64,000 bases of DNA from Isoetes taiwanensis. Lineage: Eukaryota > Streptophyta > Lycopodiopsida > Isoetales > Isoetaceae. The DNA is taken from assembly GCA_021234155.1 (NCBI GenBank), contig JAJEKV010000040.1, forward strand, positions 12,545,072 through 12,609,071. Direction: 5' to 3'. Positions 59,561-64,000 of the stretch are shown one piece after another. Numbering within the stretch: the stretch's first letter is position 1; every line of letters begins with the position of its first letter. The notes beneath the pieces are model-generated. The model was given only the letters and a program-made list of their open reading frames with translations. It searched no databases and was not told the DNA's origin. Position numbers and translations under genes: made by a program.

Positions 59561-60800
59561 AAGGAGACAATGAGTAGAAAACCCCGTACCTGCAGCCAAT
59601 CAATACCCTGTTAGCATTTAAAATGGTATCAGGGCAAGGGCCAAAAGGTACATTGGGGTTTTCAGCTCTTCGCTGATTGCCCATTGTCCCTTTTGCCCTA
59701 TTAGTAGGTCTTGCAAGAAGGTTAATCATGAATCAGAAATCTATATTATGAAATAAATAGTAGCAGTGCTCACATATGCATGCATATGTCCATTAAAAAC
59801 TTAATCAGTAAACATTATCTGTAGCATTCTATAGTGCTTGTTTGCATGACCATAGTAACCAGATAACTCTGTTTTATGGCTATATGAAGGGTCGAAAATG
59901 TTAGCTCTAAATAAGAAACCTACATTATGAAATACATAAGAGCAATGCTCACATATGGATGTATCAGTCCATTATAAATGTATTCAGATCATATTTATTG
60001 TCTTCAACTATTCAATATGCAACAATATCAGTCAATTTTAGACTATTACGACTTTTATAACAGCCTATGCAATCATGTTTTAATCATATCTACAAGACTT
60101 TTCAAGATATTCCTGATCTGTATCATTCTATATTCTTGTTTTTCTGACCTTAAGAGATAAGTAGCTCTGTTATAGGGCCATATGAAGGAAGATTAGGGGA
60201 CATATCATTCTGGAACACCTAAACCTTCTCAAATCTCGTATTAGAAACCCAAACGGTCTTCATAGCTATGTTAAAAACCCATCACTATGATTATTTAGAG
60301 TGTATCAGGTCTGTATTATTCTACAGTGCAAGTCTACATGGCGTTAAGATCTCAGATGCACCACCATGTGCTCCTGTGAAGGGTAGCTAATAGAGTTGTA
60401 TTCCTTGCACCAATAAACCCTCACGGATTTTTTAATAAGGTCCTGAACTACATCAAAGTCTGAACTTTACAAGAACAAGATAAAAAACCTGATCGAAGTC
60501 CAGATCTTCATCAAGTTCCTGAGAATCTTGCACTCTATATATCTTTGTCGATATTCCTCTTGGCGCCTCTTGCTAGCCTGTTTTGGGCCCCTCTGATAGC
60601 CCATTCTATCATCCTTAAAGCCTCCGCCTCTTCTTTGGCCATAGCCACCTCTGATACCTCTGGAATCCATACTCTTATCTGGTCTATCTACCTTCAAAGC
60701 ATAAGCGGCAAACTCTCGCTTCAGGTCGGCAAAGTTTATCTCTTCATCTTCTGAGCTAGATGTATAGCACCCATCCGAATCAAAGGCCATAATGTGGGCG
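59560..60800 (-). CDS. exon-like frames downstream of the reverse transcriptase
   Basis: Two minus-strand pieces look coding. At 60790-60470 a frame begins MAFDSDGCYTSSSEDEEINF, continues into an Arg/Gly-rich part (GGYGQRRGGGFKDDRMGY) and a basic KRRQEEYRQRY end; a CAG/GTTTTT donor-like site follows RFF near 60497. At 59710-59600 the frame MGNQRRAENPNVPFGPCPD ends at a CAG/GTACGG donor. Acidic-then-RGG composition suggests a nucleic-acid-binding protein, perhaps a gag-like part of the neighbouring retroelement, but I cannot link the pieces or name a family. They lie on the same strand as the RT, 0.5-1.7 kb downstream. Confidence 0.3.
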
Positions 60801-61333
60801 CTTATACCAAAGGGATTTTTATGTCACCTGCCTTGTGAACTTCTACCAAGGTGTAAAGTTAGGTATGACCGGCTTTTCCACCGACTAGCAGCCACCATTA
60901 AATGTTAACCCTAAACAAATGTTTTTTAACTTCTTATTAACACTATACATCACATATAGGTGTGTATAATGTCCATATACTGTCATTGTAGATGTTAACC
61001 AATATCTCATCCATTGGATCTTACAAAGTATCTGTCAACTGGATTATGCAAGATCAGTCCCTGCATTTCACATAATCAATTTCATTTAAACTATTTACCC
61101 AAGTTTAATATCCAGTCTCCTATAAACCCGACCTTCATATTGTTTTAACACACTGTGAAAGATGTGTGAAGATAGAATAACTTAGCAAATCACACAAATG
61201 CAATAAAAAAAACCCTTCCACCTACCGTGGAATGAGGAAGAACGCACCTATTAAGGTAAAAATCTGTGACCATGGGGTTGGCTGACCCCCACTATCACAG
61301 TAGGGGTTGAGCCTCATCCCATAATTGAAAAGC

Positions 61334-64000
61334 CTATATAAAGCATATAGCATTGTTACCTTGAATATTAGTTGTTAAGGAACTCCAGCATGGTACCGCA
61401 GTCATATTGAAGCCTGGAAATGTATTATTGTTCACATCTTTGCAGACAGCTCTACTAAGTCCTTTATGATCAAAACCATTCTTTACGAAGCCCATTATGA
61501 GCAACTTAATATCCTTAGCTGCTTCCCTGGGACATGAATTAATGTACATGTACGGTAAAATCTGCGACACAATTACATTTCTAGCCTGATAATATGGCCT
61601 ACAGCTTGCTGCATGTACATGTTTTAAGACCTTGAAGGGAAGAATATCTCTTTTGTCATACTTAACAGTTCTGAATATCCCATTGGCTCTACTCAACACT
61701 TCAATGGTAACATTGAGGAAGTTGCCCTTGTATCCATATGTAGCAGTAGGGTCATTTATAAATGCCATAACAGTTTCATCTTTGATGCCTAACACCTTCA
61801 TGTCATATATTTGTGTGTATTCTTCATGGTCAGGAAACGTAAAACCCAAGATTTTTTTTATATATGGGCAGTTTAAGGCTAGAAGATCATCCATGTACCT
61901 AAACATATATTTGAACATTTCCACTTCTTTGTATCGTCCATGACTGCATAGAGTTCTAATAAATATAGCCTCATTCCATGCCAAATAGAGGTTGCACCAA
62001 CATGGGCTGCACGCAAAGCCCATGGGGATCCCACTGATTTGCACCCATGTGTCCGCTCCACGCATAATATAGCAGTTAGTCAATAACCATATGTTGGCCC
62101 TGATAAAAACATCTATTGTGATCAAGTTCCAGCACTTGCCTTTAGGGTCAACCTTAAACCATTTGGTGACAAACTTATCATCCCAATCTCTTTTAACCCA
62201 TAACTTGTAGTTATGATGTTTACTGGTCATATAATCCCATGCTGTCTTAATGACCAGTGTAATGATATGGCATATGCCAGTATCCCCAGACAGCGGGATA
62301 CTTTCATAACATTTTGTGATATCTGCTACAAAGACATCAGTTATTTTTGGAGGTAGGTTCAAGATGACATCATATACGGATTGAACCATCCAATTTGGAT
62401 TGACCTTGCCAGGAAAAAGATTGCAGAATTTCAGACATAAGGTTTTGGCTATATCTGGCCATATCTGGATGATCATGTTTAGCCCTGCTGTAACAATATT
62501 AGAGAATTCTGTATACACAGTCCCATGTGCATTAGTAATCCACCTATAATCCAATTTATGGGCTTTATAGATCCCCAGTAAATATGGTAGTCTATCAGTC
62601 GTGCAATTAGCATATGGAAAGATTTGTTCCATTTCATTTTGGACCTTCCAAATGACAGCCATCTGGTCTGTTGTAATTTTTCTGAAATCAAGGCTATTGA
62701 GTCTGTTGAGAGCCATTTCCCGGATATGTTTTGGGCATATAAATGCCGGGTTATTTGTGGCTTTATCTACCCCAGCCACATAAATATATTTGTTAAGCCA
62801 TTCGATGCTTTTGATAACCTTACTATCATTTAAGGGAAATTTTCTTGTATTATCCCTTTTGCAGGCTTTTTTGATAAGTTTAGCGGTCTTGTCAAGAACA
62901 ATGTCCTTAACAGCACATTTTTTCTCATCTTCCAGATTAGGGAATGTATATTTATGAGCATCAAAGATGCTGTCAACAGTGGAAATGAGCTCCTTTTTTA
63001 ATTCATCCCATACCAGACACTTGACAGGGATATGGTTCAGACCGAGCTGAAGCATCTTCCTTAATTCGATATTCTGTACTACACCCCGGTCAGTTGTCCT
63101 GATGTGGCCAATTGTAGTATCAATATAGTCTTTGAGCTGAGGGATGGAGCACGGACATTCGCCATCTCCCTCTTGTGCAAATATATAGAATGGCTTGTAG
63201 CATAAGTCTCTCAGGTTTTCAGTATATTTCCATGAGAACATGGTTTCAACCATAATATTTTCTCCTGTATTACCCAGTACTTCTATCATAGCACCATGGA
63301 AGATTTTTGGAAGGCACAAATTATCTAATATCTTGGATAGGAATGTACAGTGGACTATCCTTTTTTTATCTTTGGGCCCACTATCCGTTAGATGTAGTCT
63401 TTCCAGTCCATCTTTTTGCAGACATTTGAAGCTCTGTTATATTTAGATATACATATAACAGAAAGTTAGTAAGAGGACTTATTCTGTAAAACATGGGTAT
63501 TAGGTGGATACAATGGATCACATCCATTCAGGAATATCCAGAACCTCTGGATGTGTATTTAGCCAAATGGCAATAGTGGGTCCATAACTTAATGGGCCCC
63601 TATTTATTGTTAGAGATGTCCGGTTAGAATGTATCTCTATAATGGACACCCATGTAATGCATCATGCAAGTAAGTGTAACAATAGATCACTATCATACAC
63701 ATCAACATCAAAACGTAAATCATGTAGTTTATGTATCATACCTTATACTCCATAGTTGAGTATTTGGGCAGTGTTCCCAGCTGCAACAGGTTCTCTATCA
63801 GCATTGATCTTTGTAACAAAATTTCCAATGTTACCAGGGGTACCCAGCCTCTCCACAGTAGTGCTGTCGGACTGTTCAGTTATCCCAAGAGAATCAGGTA
63901 GTACAGTAATTCTTGGGGGTGCATTGATTTTAAAACTTGAGCTACCAGATTTAGCAGACTTTCCTTGCTTAGAAATTTTGTTGCTGTTAGTACTATCAGT
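61334..64000 (-). CDS. Penelope-like/telomerase-type reverse transcriptase, spliced, 5' end beyond window
   Basis: Two segments on the minus strand: 64000-63749 (84 codons, open from the window edge) and 63433-61334 (700 codons with stop), joined in phase by a 315-bp GT/AG intron (63748-63434, donor GGA/GTATAAG, acceptor AACAG/AGC). The second has no internal stop. Motifs in order: an N-terminal GHIRTTDRGVVQNIELRKML block; VAGVDKATNNPAFICPKH; a template-contact-like LLGIYKAHKLDYRW; motif A VADITKCYESIP (Asp near 62320); motif B ISGIPMGFACSPCWCNLYLA (62035-61975); motif C FRYMDDLLAL (DD at 61891-61886); then FLNVTIEV and VKYDKRDILPF with a ...VIVSQILPYM thumb-like end. This order fits Penelope-like elements and their relatives, not LINEs or LTR elements. 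No GIY-YIG endonuclease is visible after the stop; one could lie upstream off the window. Intron retention is known in Penelope-like elements. It may be active or domesticated. Confidence 0.8.

Noticed and set aside
59411-59599. Frame with WVWLEGWIYSEDDLATSFF as an exon joined to the 59.6 kb piece
   Set aside because: Phases would agree, but the implied intron is only about 40 bases, too short for plant splicing, so it is not claimed.

Overview
This is nuclear DNA from a land plant: AT-rich, with spliced genes on both strands separated by long stretches of decayed transposable elements. One complete gene encodes an EFHC1/RIB72-type DM10 protein, a component of motile cilia. Seed plants without swimming sperm have lost such genes, so the host probably makes flagellated sperm. 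Together with a PLS-type PPR remnant, plant-type P450s and the heavy retrotransposon load, this points to a fern, or less likely a lycophyte, bryophyte, cycad or Ginkgo. That placement is inference; no marker gene fixes the species.

Layout. 0-8.5 kb: mostly gene-poor, with one exon-like reading frame of unknown identity (about 0.66-0.99 kb) and small tandem duplications. 8.5-11.5 kb: complete 13-exon EFHC1-like gene (+), 603 codons when spliced. 11.5-21.5 kb: SINE-like tRNA-derived motifs, LINE fragments on both strands, and a degenerate minisatellite of about 20 bp (16.4-17.0 kb). 21.5-23.9 kb: an intact intronless 790-codon RRM + zinc-knuckle + RS-rich protein (-). 24.3-28.8 kb: purine-rich low-complexity DNA, a small foldback element, then a decayed LINE with ORF1 and endonuclease remnants. 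29-32.6 kb: exon-like pieces of an unrecognised gene and a head-to-head inverted minisatellite built on GGAAACCCTTCC. 32.8-33.9 kb: intact two-exon LRAT/NC-domain gene. 34.2-35.2 kb: 5' remnant of a Copia element (-). 38.2-45.7 kb: a recent segmental duplication of a two-exon cytochrome P450; the first copy is intact, while the second lacks 104 codons and carries a one-base frameshift. The copies are separated by LINE remains. 45.5-47.5 kb: palindromic repeats, a PPR pseudogene and a pentamer microsatellite. 49.5-50.5 kb: the end of a small unknown gene (-). 51.0-56.9 kb: two copies of one LINE, the second split by a younger LINE whose 3' end is a hexamer microsatellite. 56.8-58.6 kb: a tandem array whose units carry tRNA-like A/B boxes. 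61.3-64.0 kb: a long open reverse-transcriptase gene (-) with motif order like Penelope-like/telomerase-type RTs and an apparent intron, running off the right edge.

The cellular genes are unrelated neighbours (cilia, RNA processing, LRAT-fold, oxidative metabolism); there is no operon logic. The most interesting unit is the intact, apparently spliced Penelope-like reverse transcriptase at the right edge. All exon boundaries were placed by eye from GT/AG sites and reading-frame continuity.
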